Source: an uncultured Phaeodactylibacter sp.
Lineage (GTDB): Bacteria; Bacteroidota; Bacteroidia; Chitinophagales; Saprospiraceae
Direction: 5' to 3'
Length of the DNA: 64,000 bases
NCBI GenBank assembly: GCA_913057245.1
Contig: CAJXNH010000012.1
Coordinates: 1 to 64,000, forward strand
Below, in pieces: positions 8,794-18,095 of this stretch. The notes below the pieces were generated by a model that saw only the letters and a program-made list of their open reading frames with translations, did no database searches and had not been told where the DNA came from. Positions within the stretch are counted from its first letter, which is position 1. Every line of letters begins with the position of its first letter. Made by a program: the position numbers and the translations under genes.

Positions 8794-10118
8794 TACGCTT
8801 GTTTATAGCCCTCCTGGTACTTGGAATTTGGAATGCTGCGGTAGCTCAGCAGCGCCCCAATGTCATCCTCATTTATACCGATGATCAGGGCACCCTCGAT
8901 ATGGGCTGCTACGGCGCCCCGGATTTGTACACGCCCAATATGGATGCGCTGGCAGCAAGCGGCGTGCGTTTCACGCAATTTTATGCGGGCTCCTCGGTCT
9001 GTTCTCCCTCCCGGGCGTCCCTGCTGACCGGGATGACACCCACTAAAGCCGGGTTGAACAACAACGCCACCTCACAGCCGGGCGCTCACGAAGGGCTGCC
9101 CGGAGAAGCCTTCACGCTGGCAGAGGCCCTAAAGGCAGAAGGCTACCAAACCGCCCACATCGGCAAATGGCACCTCGGCTATCAGCCCGATAAAATGCCG
9201 AACGCCCAGGGGTTCGACTACTCTTTTGGGCATATGGGCGGCTGTATTGACAACTATTCCCACTTCTTCTACTGGAACGGCCCCAACCAGCATGACCTCT
9301 GGCGAAACGGGGAGGAAGTCTGGCACGATGGAGAGTTCTTCCTCGACCTGATGGAGCAGGAAGCCCATGATTATATCCGGACGCACCGGGAGGCGCCTTT
9401 CTTCCTGTACTACGCCATCAATATGCCGCATTATCCGTTACAGGCCAAGTCCCAGTGGCGGGAATACTATGCGGATTTGCCATCGCCCCGGAAAGAATAT
9501 GCCGCATTTATCAGCACCATCGATGAGAGCCTGGGCCGCCTGATGGATCAGTTAGACCGCTACGGGCTTCGGGAAAACACCATCGTTATTTTACAGTCCG
9601 ACCACGGGCACAGCACCGAGGTCCGCACCTTTGGGGGCGGGGGATACGCGGGCCCTTACCGCGGCTGTAAGTTTTCGTTGTTTGAAGCAGGCATCCGTGT
9701 ACCGGCTATGATCAGCTATCCTAAGGCAATTCCTGCCGGGGTGGTGCGGGACCAAATGGCGGCGGGCATGGACTGGTTTCCGACCGTACTGGATTATGCA
9801 GGCGCGGAGCATATCCCCGGGCACCTTGAAGGCCGGTCTCTACGAGATGTCCTTGAAAAAGATACTCCCTCACCCCATGAACATCTGATTTGGGAAGGGC
9901 CGGACCGCTGGGCGGTCCGCAAAGGCGACTGGAAACTGCTGTATGCCCCGATCGACCCGGCAGGCAATCCGGATGCGCCCTGGGAGGCGATCACGGATGG
10001 ACTTTTTTTAGTCAACCTGAAGGAGAACATCGGAGAGTCGGAAAATGTGATAGAACAATATCCGGAGAAGGGTAGGGAGCTTGAAAAAATTTACCGGAAA
10101 TGGTCGGTGGGGCAGTAG
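8790..10118 (+). CDS. Secreted formylglycine-dependent sulfatase (S1 family)
   Basis: A 442-residue type I sulfatase with an N-terminal signal peptide ending near AVAQ. Metal ligands D31 and D32 sit in IYTDDQG. The maturation site is CSPSR (C71-R75), where Cys is converted to formylglycine by a separate enzyme not found in this window. Later landmarks include GKWHLGY and SDHGH. ATG overlaps the GH92 stop (ATGA), so it is translationally coupled. Marine algal mannans are often sulfated, and the position suggests removal of sulfate from a mannose-rich glycan before GH92 attack (inference). The exact sulfated sugar cannot be told from the sequence. Confidence 0.92.
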   Translation: MIRLFIALLVLGIWNAAVAQQRPNVILIYTDDQGTLDMGCYGAPDLYTPNMDALAASGVRFTQFYAGSSVCSPSRASLLTGMTPTKAGLNNNATSQPGAHEGLPGEAFTLAEALKAEGYQTAHIGKWHLGYQPDKMPNAQGFDYSFGHMGGCIDNYSHFFYWNGPNQHDLWRNGEEVWHDGEFFLDLMEQEAHDYIRTHREAPFFLYYAINMPHYPLQAKSQWREYYADLPSPRKEYAAFISTIDESLGRLMDQLDRYGLRENTIVILQSDHGHSTEVRTFGGGGYAGPYRGCKFSLFEAGIRVPAMISYPKAIPAGVVRDQMAAGMDWFPTVLDYAGAEHIPGHLEGRSLRDVLEKDTPSPHEHLIWEGPDRWAVRKGDWKLLYAPIDPAGNPDAPWEAITDGLFLVNLKENIGESENVIEQYPEKGRELEKIYRKWSVGQ

Positions 10119-10231
10119 CAGACCTCATGGCCTTGTTAACAAATTTTACGAAAGCATCAACCCCCACCTGGGCCACTGCACCAGCCCCCTGCCGCAAGGA
10201 TGACAAATCCCATATAATTCCACCAAATTTC

Positions 10232-10262
10232 TTTGGGAGCATCGGTAAAATTCATACTTTTG
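10232..10262 (+). promoter_or_regulatory. Bacteroidota-type promoter of the second unit
   Basis: TTTG at 10232-10235, a 19-base spacer, then TACTTTTG at 10255-10262, a full match to the Bacteroidota TTTG/TAnnTTTG pattern. The predicted start of transcription is near 10268, about 85 bases before the ATG at 10355. It shows that the PSCyt genes are a separate unit from GH2-sulfatase. Confidence 0.65.
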
Positions 10263-10269
10263 ATTAATC

Positions 10270-10285
10270 GCTAAACCGGTTTAGC
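10270..10285. promoter_or_regulatory. Palindromic operator candidate
   Basis: GCTAAACCGGTTTAGC is a perfect 16-base palindrome with a central CCGG, placed on the predicted transcription start of the promoter just upstream. Symmetric sites with an AAACCGGTTT-type core are typical of LacI-family regulators (family knowledge). No LacI gene is in the window, so the regulator is unknown. Confidence 0.6.
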
Positions 10286-10354
10286 AAAAATTAAAGACTG
10301 GTTTGGTGTGATGCTAAGAAAGCATCATGATACAAGTCAAAAAAGCCATCCGAA

Positions 10355-12685
10355 ATGTCAACATTGAAATCCTGTTGCTTTGCTGTTTTTTGCACCGCTC
10401 TGTTTTTCAGCTGTGAGCAAGCGTCTACTACAGACCCAACGCTGACAGCCGCCACCCTGCCGGAAGTAGTGGATTTCAACTTCCACATTAAGCCCATCCT
10501 GTCCGACCGCTGTTTTAAGTGCCACGGGCCGGACGAGGCTACCCGGGAAGGCGGTCTGGGGCTGCATACCGAAGCCCATGCTTTCGCAGCATTGGGCAAG
10601 GCGCAAGACCACTATGCTCTGGTGCCTGGCAATCCGGAGCAGAGTACCCTCATACAGCGGATTTATACCGATGACCCCCAGGAAATCATGCCGCCTCCGG
10701 AGTCGAACCTCACCCTTTCCGAACACGAAAAAGCGCTGCTGCGCCGGTGGGTGGAGCAGGGGGCAGGGTGGAAAAAACACTGGGCGTTCCTGCCTCCGGA
10801 AATGCCCGAAGTGCCCGGAGCCGGGGCGGGCTGGGCGCAGAATGAGATCGATCACTTTGTTTATGCCAAACTACAGGAACACGGGCTGCAGCCTTCCTCA
10901 AAAGCGGAAAAAGCCAAGCTCATCCGCCGCCTCTCCTTTGACTTGCGGGGCTTGCCACCTACATTGGAAGAAATCGACGCATTCGTTGAGGACGACCGCC
11001 CGGATGCCTGGGCGCGCCTGGTGGATACCTTTCTCAACTCCACCGCCTACGCCGAGCGTATGGCCCTGGACTGGATGGACATCGCCCGGTATGCCGACAC
11101 CCACGGCTATCAGGATGACTTCGAGCGGGTGATGTGGCCCTGGCGCGATTGGGTTATTCATGCTTTTCAGGAAAATATGCCCTACGATCAGTTCGTCACC
11201 TGGCAGCTGGCCGGTGATCTGCTGCCGGAACCTACCCTCGAGCAGCGTATCGCCACCGGCTTCAACCGCAATCATAAAATTACGGCAGAAGGAGGCGTTA
11301 TCGACGAGGAATACCGGGTGGAGTACGTCGCGGACCGGGCGCAGACTTTAGGCACTGCTTTTCTTGGACTGACGATGGAGTGTGCCAAATGTCACGACCA
11401 TAAATACGATCCTATCAGCCAAAAGGACTATTTCAGCCTTTACGGCTATTTCAATACCATCCCGGAGAAAGGCTTTGTAGGCGAGCTCAATCAGAACTTC
11501 CGCTATGCGCCCAAGCCATCGGTCCGGATCACGCAGGAAGAGATAGAAGGCATCGTCACTTTCATCAACAACCGGGACAGCCTGCCGTACATTGACCTGA
11601 TGGTGATGGAAGAGCAGGAAGAACCACGCAAGACCTATATCCTCAACCGGGGCAAATACGATCAGTACGGAGATGAGGTGCAACCTGCCGTTCCTGAGCA
11701 GCTGCCTCCAATCCCGGAAGGAGCGCCCAATAACCGGCTGGGCCTGGCGCAGTGGCTGTTTATCCCTGAGAATCCCCTGACCGCAAGGGTAACGGTAAAC
11801 CGGCTCTGGCAGCAGCTGTTTGGAACGGGCATTGTAGCCACCCCCTTTGATTTCGGTAATCAGGGCGCGCTGCCTACGCACCCGGAGTTGCTGGACTTCC
11901 TGGCCATCAAGTTCCGGGAGGAGGGCTGGGATGTCAAAGCCATGCTCCGCTATATGGCGCTTTCGGCTACCTATCAGCAAACCGCGGCGGCCAGCCCTGA
12001 GCTGCTGGAACAGGACCCCGAAAACCGCTGGCTGGCCCGTGCCCCACGCTTGCGGCTCCAAGCGGAGATGATCCGGGATCAGGCATTCGCAGTCAGTGGC
12101 CTGCTCAATGAGGAAGTGGGCGGCCCAAGTGTCAAGCCCTATCAGCCGGAAGGGTTGTGGGAAGAGACGACCGGGGGCGGCGGCGGAAGTACGGCCCGCT
12201 ACATGGTCAGCGAGGGGCCCGACCGCTACCGCAAAAGCTTGTATACTTTCTGGAAACGTACCGTCCCCCCGCCTGGTATGCTGATCATGGATGCTCCCTC
12301 CCGCGACCTCTGCTCCGTCAAGCGGCAGGAAACCAATACGCCCCTGCAGGCTTTGCTGCTGCTCAATGACCCGCAGGTGCTAGAAGCCAGTAAAGCACTT
12401 GCGCTGCAGGCCTGGGAACAGGGTGGGGCAGATGCTGCAGAGCGGATTGCCTTCATGTTCCGTGCTGTTACCTCTGCCAGTCCGGAAGAGGCTGAGCTCC
12501 AATTGCTGCTGGATTACTTTGAAGAAGAGCGGGCGGCTTACGCTGAAAAGCAAAAAGAGGCGAAATCTTATCTGGCCACAGGGGCTTACACCCTCCCGGA
12601 CACCCTGCCGCTTGCAGATATGGCCGCCTATACCCTGGTGGCGAACACTATTTTTAACCTGGACGAGGCGATCACTCGTGGCTAA
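10355..12685 (+). CDS. PSCyt1/DUF1549/DUF1553 cytochrome lipoprotein
   Basis: A 776-residue lipoprotein (lipobox LFFSC, Cys20). The N-terminal planctomycete-type cytochrome domain has the heme motif CFKCH (C53-H57) and the MPPP motif. DUF1549 follows with LSFDLRGLPPTLEEIDAF and a second CxxCH in CAKCHDHKYDPIS (C343-H347), then DUF1553 with VNRLWQQLFG and RQETNTPLQALLLLNDPQ. This architecture is common in Planctomycetes and some Bacteroidota, usually paired with DUF1501. Its biochemical role is not established; two heme sites suggest electron transfer at the outer surface. It is the first gene after the promoter at 10232 and lies 11 bp from DUF1501. Confidence 0.9.
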   Translation: MSTLKSCCFAVFCTALFFSCEQASTTDPTLTAATLPEVVDFNFHIKPILSDRCFKCHGPDEATREGGLGLHTEAHAFAALGKAQDHYALVPGNPEQSTLIQRIYTDDPQEIMPPPESNLTLSEHEKALLRRWVEQGAGWKKHWAFLPPEMPEVPGAGAGWAQNEIDHFVYAKLQEHGLQPSSKAEKAKLIRRLSFDLRGLPPTLEEIDAFVEDDRPDAWARLVDTFLNSTAYAERMALDWMDIARYADTHGYQDDFERVMWPWRDWVIHAFQENMPYDQFVTWQLAGDLLPEPTLEQRIATGFNRNHKITAEGGVIDEEYRVEYVADRAQTLGTAFLGLTMECAKCHDHKYDPISQKDYFSLYGYFNTIPEKGFVGELNQNFRYAPKPSVRITQEEIEGIVTFINNRDSLPYIDLMVMEEQEEPRKTYILNRGKYDQYGDEVQPAVPEQLPPIPEGAPNNRLGLAQWLFIPENPLTARVTVNRLWQQLFGTGIVATPFDFGNQGALPTHPELLDFLAIKFREEGWDVKAMLRYMALSATYQQTAAASPELLEQDPENRWLARAPRLRLQAEMIRDQAFAVSGLLNEEVGGPSVKPYQPEGLWEETTGGGGGSTARYMVSEGPDRYRKSLYTFWKRTVPPPGMLIMDAPSRDLCSVKRQETNTPLQALLLLNDPQVLEASKALALQAWEQGGADAAERIAFMFRAVTSASPEEAELQLLLDYFEEERAAYAEKQKEAKSYLATGAYTLPDTLPLADMAAYTLVANTIFNLDEAITRG

Positions 12686-12696
12686 AACAATGACCA

Positions 12697-14175
12697 ATGA
12701 ATCCATTCGAAGAACGATCCTTACAACTCAACCGCCGTGCTTTCCTCTCCAAAACCGCCTTAGGGCTTGGGTCTGCGGCACTGGGCTCTTTGCTCGGGCT
12801 GCGCTGCTTCCGGGCCAATGACAAAGGCATTATTACGGAATCCGGGCAGGGGATAGAAGGCGTATTGAAAGCCCTGCACCATCCGGCGAAAGCCAAGCGG
12901 ATTATCTACCTGTTCCAAAGCGGAGGGCCTTCACAGCTCGAATTGTTTGATTATAAACCCTTGCTGCAAAAGCGGCGTGGTGAAGACCTTCCGGAATCCG
13001 TCCGGCAGGGGCAGCGCCTGACGGGCATGACCTCCGGGCAGGACAGCTTCCCGCTGGTGGGCTCTCAGTTTGGCTTTCAGCAGCATGGGCAAAGTGGTAC
13101 CTGGATTAGTGACCTGCTGCCTTATACCTCCAAGATTGCCGATGAGCTGTGCATCGTAAAGTCCATGTACACGGAGGCGATCAATCACGATCCGGCCATT
13201 ACCTTTTTCCAAACCGGATCTCAGCAGCCGGGGCGGCCAAGTATTGGCTCCTGGCTGAGTTATGGTTTGGGCAGCGATAATGAGAACCTGCCCGCCTTTA
13301 CCGTACTCCTGTCCCGGGGTACCGGCCGCCCGAACGGGCAGCCGCTCTATTCCCGCTTGTGGGGCAACGGCTTTTTGCATTCCCTGCATCAGGGCGTGCA
13401 GTTCCGGGCAGCCAAAGACCCGGTGCTTTACCTCAATGACCCGGCGGGGCTGGGGCGTTCCAGTCGCCGTAAGATGCTCGATAAGCTGGAAGCCCTCAAC
13501 AGCATGCACCACGAGGAAACACAGGACCCGGAAATTCAAAGCCGGATCGCGCAGTACGAGATGGCTTATCGGATGCAAACCTCTGTGCCCGATGTAATGA
13601 GCGTAGAAGACGAGCCCGACTATATTTATCAGATGTACGGGCCGGATGCCATGACTCCAGGTACTTATGCCGCCAACTGCCTGCTGGCCCGGCGGCTGGC
13701 CGAGAAGGGCGTCCGCTTCATTCAGCTCTACCACATGGGCTGGGATCAGCATGAAAACCTGCCCACCGCCATCGCCAAACAAGCCAAAGATGTGGATCAG
13801 GCATCGGCTGCACTCGTGATGGACCTCAAACAGCGGGGCATGCTGGATGACACCCTCATCATCTGGGGCGGAGAGTTCGGCCGCACCAATTACTCACAGG
13901 GCACACTCACGGATACTAACTACGGGCGCGACCACCACCCCCGCTGCTTTACCATGTGGATGGCAGGAGGCGGCATTAAGCCCGGTATCGTATACGGAGA
14001 AACCGATGATTTCGGCTACAACATCACCGAAAACCCGGTGCATGTCCACGATTTTCAGGCTACGATGCTACACCTGCTGGGCATTGACCACGAACAACTG
14101 ACCTACAAATATCAGGGGCGGCGCTTCCGGCTCACTGATGTGGAAGGGCATGTGGTTAAAGACTTACTGGCATGA
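12697..14175 (+). CDS. DUF1501 protein, Tat-exported
   Basis: A 492-residue DUF1501 protein. The N-terminus has a twin-arginine signal, NRRAFLSKTALGLG, consistent with folded export. Family landmarks are FQSGGPSQLELFDYKP, HMGWDQHENLP, GGEFGRTNYSQG and GRDHHPRCFTMWMAGGG near the C-terminus. The fold is related to alkaline phosphatase and sulfatase, but no formylglycine Cys is present and no reaction is established for the family. It nearly always accompanies DUF1553 proteins, as here. The next ORF starts inside its stop (ATGA), indicating coupling. Confidence 0.9.
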   Translation: MNPFEERSLQLNRRAFLSKTALGLGSAALGSLLGLRCFRANDKGIITESGQGIEGVLKALHHPAKAKRIIYLFQSGGPSQLELFDYKPLLQKRRGEDLPESVRQGQRLTGMTSGQDSFPLVGSQFGFQQHGQSGTWISDLLPYTSKIADELCIVKSMYTEAINHDPAITFFQTGSQQPGRPSIGSWLSYGLGSDNENLPAFTVLLSRGTGRPNGQPLYSRLWGNGFLHSLHQGVQFRAAKDPVLYLNDPAGLGRSSRRKMLDKLEALNSMHHEETQDPEIQSRIAQYEMAYRMQTSVPDVMSVEDEPDYIYQMYGPDAMTPGTYAANCLLARRLAEKGVRFIQLYHMGWDQHENLPTAIAKQAKDVDQASAALVMDLKQRGMLDDTLIIWGGEFGRTNYSQGTLTDTNYGRDHHPRCFTMWMAGGGIKPGIVYGETDDFGYNITENPVHVHDFQATMLHLLGIDHEQLTYKYQGRRFRLTDVEGHVVKDLLA

Positions 14176-15191
14176 TGAAAAGACGGGAATTTCTCAAAAG
14201 CAGCCTCTGGGCAGCGGCTGGTATGGGGCTGGTTTCCTGGACGAGCCGGGGCGAGCTGGTACTCGGGCATGGCGACTTCAGGTATACAGTTGACCTTAAC
14301 TGGGGCGCGCTGAATGCACAGTTTTACCCGGTGAAGGACTGCCACGAACTGGTACAGGACAAGCAGGGGCGGATCATCCTGCTGACCAACCATACCCGCA
14401 ACAACATCCTGATCTACAATCGCGATGGCCGGCTTTTAGATGCCTGGGGTACCGATTTTCCCGGAGCCCATGGCCTGACGCTCAAAGATGAAGGCGGAGA
14501 GGAGTTCCTCTACATCACTGATACGGAGCGGCACGAGGTGATTAAGACTACCCTGGATGGGAGGATTGTCTGGGCCTGGGCGTACCCTAAAGCATCCGGT
14601 GTTTATGATTCCCCTTCCCAATATATTCCCACGGAAACAGCAGTGGCGGACAATGGCGATGTGTATATAGCCGATGGATACGGCAGTCAGTACATTTTGC
14701 ATTACAATCAAAAAGGCGAGCTGCTGAATGTGTTTGGCGGCAGAGGAGAAGGCGAGGCGCAGTTCCTGAACGCCCACGGCATCTGCATCGACCAACGCGG
14801 GCAGGCTCCGGAATTGCTCATCACCGCACGTCAGCAGAATCAGTTGAAGCGCTTTGGGATGGATGGTATGTTGAAGGCGATCATCGATCTGCCCGGCGCA
14901 TACATTTGCCGCCCCGTGGTGCACGGCTCCAATGTTTACCTGGCTACCATCTGGTCGGGCGACGGCAGCAGCGGCACCGGCTTTGTTTCGATTTTGGATG
15001 AGCAAAACCGGCTGGTCTCTGCACCCGGCGGCGTGGCGCCCATCTATGAAAAGGATCAGCTGCGGCCGATGTATCAGGTGCTTCGGGTTTTCACCCATCC
15101 CCACGACGTATGTGTGGATGAGGACGAAAATCTCTACGTAGCGCAGTGGAATGCCGGATTTACCTATCCCATAAAACTTACCCGGGTATGA
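14172..15191 (+). CDS. Tat-exported NHL-type beta-propeller protein
   Basis: A 339-residue protein with a twin-arginine signal (KRREFLKSSLWAAAG) and repeated propeller blades of the NHL or six-bladed kind, for example NILIYNRDGRLLDAWG, HEVIKTTLDGRIVWAW and YILHYNQKGELLNVFGG. Such propellers usually bind ligands or partner proteins; no catalytic residues are evident. It overlaps DUF1501 upstream and the next gene downstream by 4 bp each, so the three are made together. A role as a partner of the cytochrome/DUF1501 pair is likely but unproven. Confidence 0.82.
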   Translation: MMKRREFLKSSLWAAAGMGLVSWTSRGELVLGHGDFRYTVDLNWGALNAQFYPVKDCHELVQDKQGRIILLTNHTRNNILIYNRDGRLLDAWGTDFPGAHGLTLKDEGGEEFLYITDTERHEVIKTTLDGRIVWAWAYPKASGVYDSPSQYIPTETAVADNGDVYIADGYGSQYILHYNQKGELLNVFGGRGEGEAQFLNAHGICIDQRGQAPELLITARQQNQLKRFGMDGMLKAIIDLPGAYICRPVVHGSNVYLATIWSGDGSSGTGFVSILDEQNRLVSAPGGVAPIYEKDQLRPMYQVLRVFTHPHDVCVDEDENLYVAQWNAGFTYPIKLTRV

Positions 15192-15973
15192 GGCGCATGT
15201 ACTTTATATTTTTGATGCTATGCAGCGGGCTGGCTTTAGCGCAGCCTCGGATACAACTGAGCCCGCCCCAGGCTGTAGTGGATTCGGTGTTTTTTACTGA
15301 AACCGCAACGGTACGCCTGGAACTGGATTACCCCGGCGTGGCGCTGCGTTATACGCTGGATGGAAGCCCGGTGGGTTCAAACAGCTCTGTTTACAAAGGG
15401 CCGCTTGCTTTATCTCAATCGGCTACCGTTAGCGCAAAAGCTTTTCACCCGGACTTTGAAGACAGCCCGCAAGTGAGTATAGCTGTTCGCAGCCTGAAAT
15501 ACAACCAATCCCTAAGCATTACGAATGCCACCCCAAAGCCCGCGCCCCAATATACCGGAGCCGGCTTGACTGCTTTGACCGACCGCCAAAAAGCCGCCCT
15601 GAATTTTGCAGCTACCCCCAAGGCATGGCTGGGTTGGGAAACAGATACCCTGCGTATGCAGTTGAATGCCCCGGAAGCCGGAAAAGCCAATATGCTGGTA
15701 TTCAGTCTGCTGGACAATGCCGGTGCCTGGATTATGCCCCCGGCGGTTGTAAAAGTTTATGATGCCGGAGAACAGATTGGGCAGTTTGAAACTGCACGCC
15801 CTGAGCCTGGTGGGCCTACACAGTATCACTTTTTGGAGGTGCCGCTGAAGCCCTGGAGCTCTGATACCCTGGAGGTCTTTGTGCTTGCCCGGCAGTTGCC
15901 CGATTGGCATGATGGCGCTGGCCGGCCGGCCTGGATTTTTCTGGATGAAATTTTGCTGACTCAAAAGCCCTGA
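15188..15973 (+). CDS. Small secreted protein with chitobiase-C-like and beta-sandwich modules
   Basis: The start at 15188 is chosen because ATGA overlaps the previous stop and the following residues, MRRMYFIFLMLCSGLALAQ, form a signal peptide; an upstream in-frame ATG at 15146 would lie within the NHL gene. The mature protein of about 240 residues has a chitobiase-C-like module (ALRYTLDGSPVGSNSS) and a C-terminal beta-sandwich ending WIFLDEILL. Both resemble the tails of the GH92 at 3397 and the DUF2231 protein at 15976. No catalytic domain is present, so it is probably a binding or adaptor protein (inference). Confidence 0.72.
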   Translation: MRRMYFIFLMLCSGLALAQPRIQLSPPQAVVDSVFFTETATVRLELDYPGVALRYTLDGSPVGSNSSVYKGPLALSQSATVSAKAFHPDFEDSPQVSIAVRSLKYNQSLSITNATPKPAPQYTGAGLTALTDRQKAALNFAATPKAWLGWETDTLRMQLNAPEAGKANMLVFSLLDNAGAWIMPPAVVKVYDAGEQIGQFETARPEPGGPTQYHFLEVPLKPWSSDTLEVFVLARQLPDWHDGAGRPAWIFLDEILLTQKP

Positions 15974-15975
15974 TC

Positions 15976-18093
15976 ATGGACGTTCTTTCCATCAATTTAG
16001 CCCGTTTGCACCCCCTGATTGTTCACCTGCCTATCGGCTTCCTGTTGCTGGGCATACTGATGGAAGGGCTGCAACGATGGCAGAAACACAATAACTACCA
16101 ACCGGCCATTGGGCTTTCCCTGCTGCTGGGCACGCTGGCTTCCATAGTGGCGGCGGCTACCGGCTGGTGGCTGGCGGAGGAAGGAGGGTATGAGGAAAAT
16201 CTCCTGCAGTACCACCGTTGGCTGGGGATTGCAACTACAATCAGTGCCCTGCTGCTCTACCTCGGGCATCTGGAATATACCCGATTGCTGACCAAACTGT
16301 ACCCTTATCTGCTTTGGGTCTGTGGTGTTGCTTTGTTCGCCGCCGGGCACTTCGGCGGAGCAATGACCCACGGTACCGATTACCTTTTCGAAAAACCGGC
16401 AGCGCCCCAAACGGTGGAAAACATCGAAGAAGCGCTGGTCTACGACCTCATCATACAACCCATTATGGACCAAAAGTGCACCGGCTGCCACAAGCCTTCC
16501 AAATCAAAGGGCGGGCTGGTCCTCACCGATCAGGCGGGGCTGATGGCAGGGGGCGATAGCGGGCCGCTGTTCAACACCACAGTGCCGGATCAGAGCCTTT
16601 TGCTGGAGCGCGTGCATTTGCCGATGGAAGTGGAGGAGCACATGCCTCCGGAGGGCAAACCTCAATTGTCAGCGGGCGAAATCCAACTGCTGGAATGGTG
16701 GATGGGCAATGGTGCCTGTTTCGACTGCAAGGTGAAAGATATGGAGGACAGAGCCGCAGTAGCCACTCTCCTGGAAGCCTATCAGGCCCCGGCAGATCAC
16801 TGGGCGAAGCTGGACCTCCCGCCTATGCCGCTTGAAACGGTCCAACAACTGAATGCACAAGGCCTGCGCGTGGCAGTAGCTGCGGAAGAAAGCCCTTTTT
16901 TGCTGGTGGATATGGCGCGGGATACGGCGATCAGTGCCCGTAGTTTTGCGCCCCTTCGCAAGTATACTGACCGCGTTCTTGAACTTCACTGTGGGCACAG
17001 CAATTTTTCGGATGAGCTGTCGGATCAGCTCGCAGCGTTTACCAACCTGAAAAAGCTCCAACTGCAAGGCACCCGGATCACGGATGCGGGGCTGGGCTTT
17101 CTGGCTGAACTGCCTCATCTGCAGGTGCTTAACCTGTACGGGACGGCAGTGACTGATGCAGGGCTGAAGGCAATCGGGCAATTACCGGAGCTGAAGCAAG
17201 TCTACCTGTGGCAGACGGCGGTCTCTGATGCCGGGCTGACCAAATGGAAAGAGGCGCACCCGCAAGTGGTTGTGCAACAGGAGGCGGACCGGGAAGTCTT
17301 CGGGACGGCTGCGCTCAACCCTCCTCTGCTGGAGGCCGCTTCCACGCTGTTCCATGACTCCATCGTCGTGCGGGCTATCTCCAACTTTAAAGGCGTAGAG
17401 GTGCGCTACACCATTGACGGAACGCCTCCGGGGCCGGATTCTCCCCTTTTTCCGGATTCTCTTATCCTGCGAAAGACCGCAGAGGTGCAGGCTTTTGCCG
17501 TAAAGTCAGGCTGGAATGACAGCGAGGTGTCCTCCGCCCGATTTGTAAAAGCCGGGCTACGGGCGAAAACAGGGCGACTGCTCAATCCCCCTTCCGGGAA
17601 ATTCCAGGCCAATGGAGGAGCATCCCTGGTCGACTTGCAAAAAGGCACAGCCGTATTTACAGCCGGCAACTGGTTGGGGTACGAAGGGGAGCACATGAGC
17701 GCGGTGATGGAATTGCCGGAGCTCACCTCCGTTAATGAAGTCACCATTAGCGCTTTGTCCAGACCGGCCAGCTGGATTTTCTTCCCGAAAAGCGCCGTCG
17801 TCTCCGTCTCTGCGGATGGGCAGCAGTTCCGGGAGGTAGGCAGGGCAGACTGGCCAACGATTGATAAGGAAGTGGTCGAAACGGAGCTGAAGTACTTCCC
17901 GATTGCATTTGATCCGGTGGAGGCCCGCTATGTGAAGGTGGAAGTCCGGAGCCCCTTGCGCAACCCGGACTGGCACCCTAATCCGGGCGGCAAAAGCTGG
18001 ATTTTCCTGGACGAGATTTTATTGTCCGGACCTGAGGAAGCTTTTGACCACGGAGGGATTAGCGCTTCCACCGGTCTCCAAACCACGAAGTAA
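15976..18093 (+). CDS. DUF2231-cytochrome-LRR membrane protein with C-terminal modules
   Basis: A 705-residue multidomain protein. Residues 1-140 form four membrane helices of the DUF2231 type (LHPLIVHLPIGFLLLGIL). A planctomycete-type cytochrome domain follows with CTGCH (C168-H172) and HMPPEGKPQLS. Next come leucine-rich repeats (LKKLQLQGTRITDAGLGFL and similar), a chitobiase-C-like module (VRYTIDGTPPGPDS) and a beta-sandwich ending WIFLDEILLSG. It could pass electrons between the inner membrane and the exported cytochrome partners (inference). It starts 2 bp after the previous stop and ends the unit, tail to tail with Uma2 with no obvious terminator. Confidence 0.85.
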   Translation: MDVLSINLARLHPLIVHLPIGFLLLGILMEGLQRWQKHNNYQPAIGLSLLLGTLASIVAAATGWWLAEEGGYEENLLQYHRWLGIATTISALLLYLGHLEYTRLLTKLYPYLLWVCGVALFAAGHFGGAMTHGTDYLFEKPAAPQTVENIEEALVYDLIIQPIMDQKCTGCHKPSKSKGGLVLTDQAGLMAGGDSGPLFNTTVPDQSLLLERVHLPMEVEEHMPPEGKPQLSAGEIQLLEWWMGNGACFDCKVKDMEDRAAVATLLEAYQAPADHWAKLDLPPMPLETVQQLNAQGLRVAVAAEESPFLLVDMARDTAISARSFAPLRKYTDRVLELHCGHSNFSDELSDQLAAFTNLKKLQLQGTRITDAGLGFLAELPHLQVLNLYGTAVTDAGLKAIGQLPELKQVYLWQTAVSDAGLTKWKEAHPQVVVQQEADREVFGTAALNPPLLEAASTLFHDSIVVRAISNFKGVEVRYTIDGTPPGPDSPLFPDSLILRKTAEVQAFAVKSGWNDSEVSSARFVKAGLRAKTGRLLNPPSGKFQANGGASLVDLQKGTAVFTAGNWLGYEGEHMSAVMELPELTSVNEVTISALSRPASWIFFPKSAVVSVSADGQQFREVGRADWPTIDKEVVETELKYFPIAFDPVEARYVKVEVRSPLRNPDWHPNPGGKSWIFLDEILLSGPEEAFDHGGISASTGLQTTK

Positions 18094-18095
18094 AC

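Noticed and set aside
12697-14175. DUF1501 protein as an active sulfatase
   Set aside because: The fold is related, but the formylglycine Cys motif is missing.
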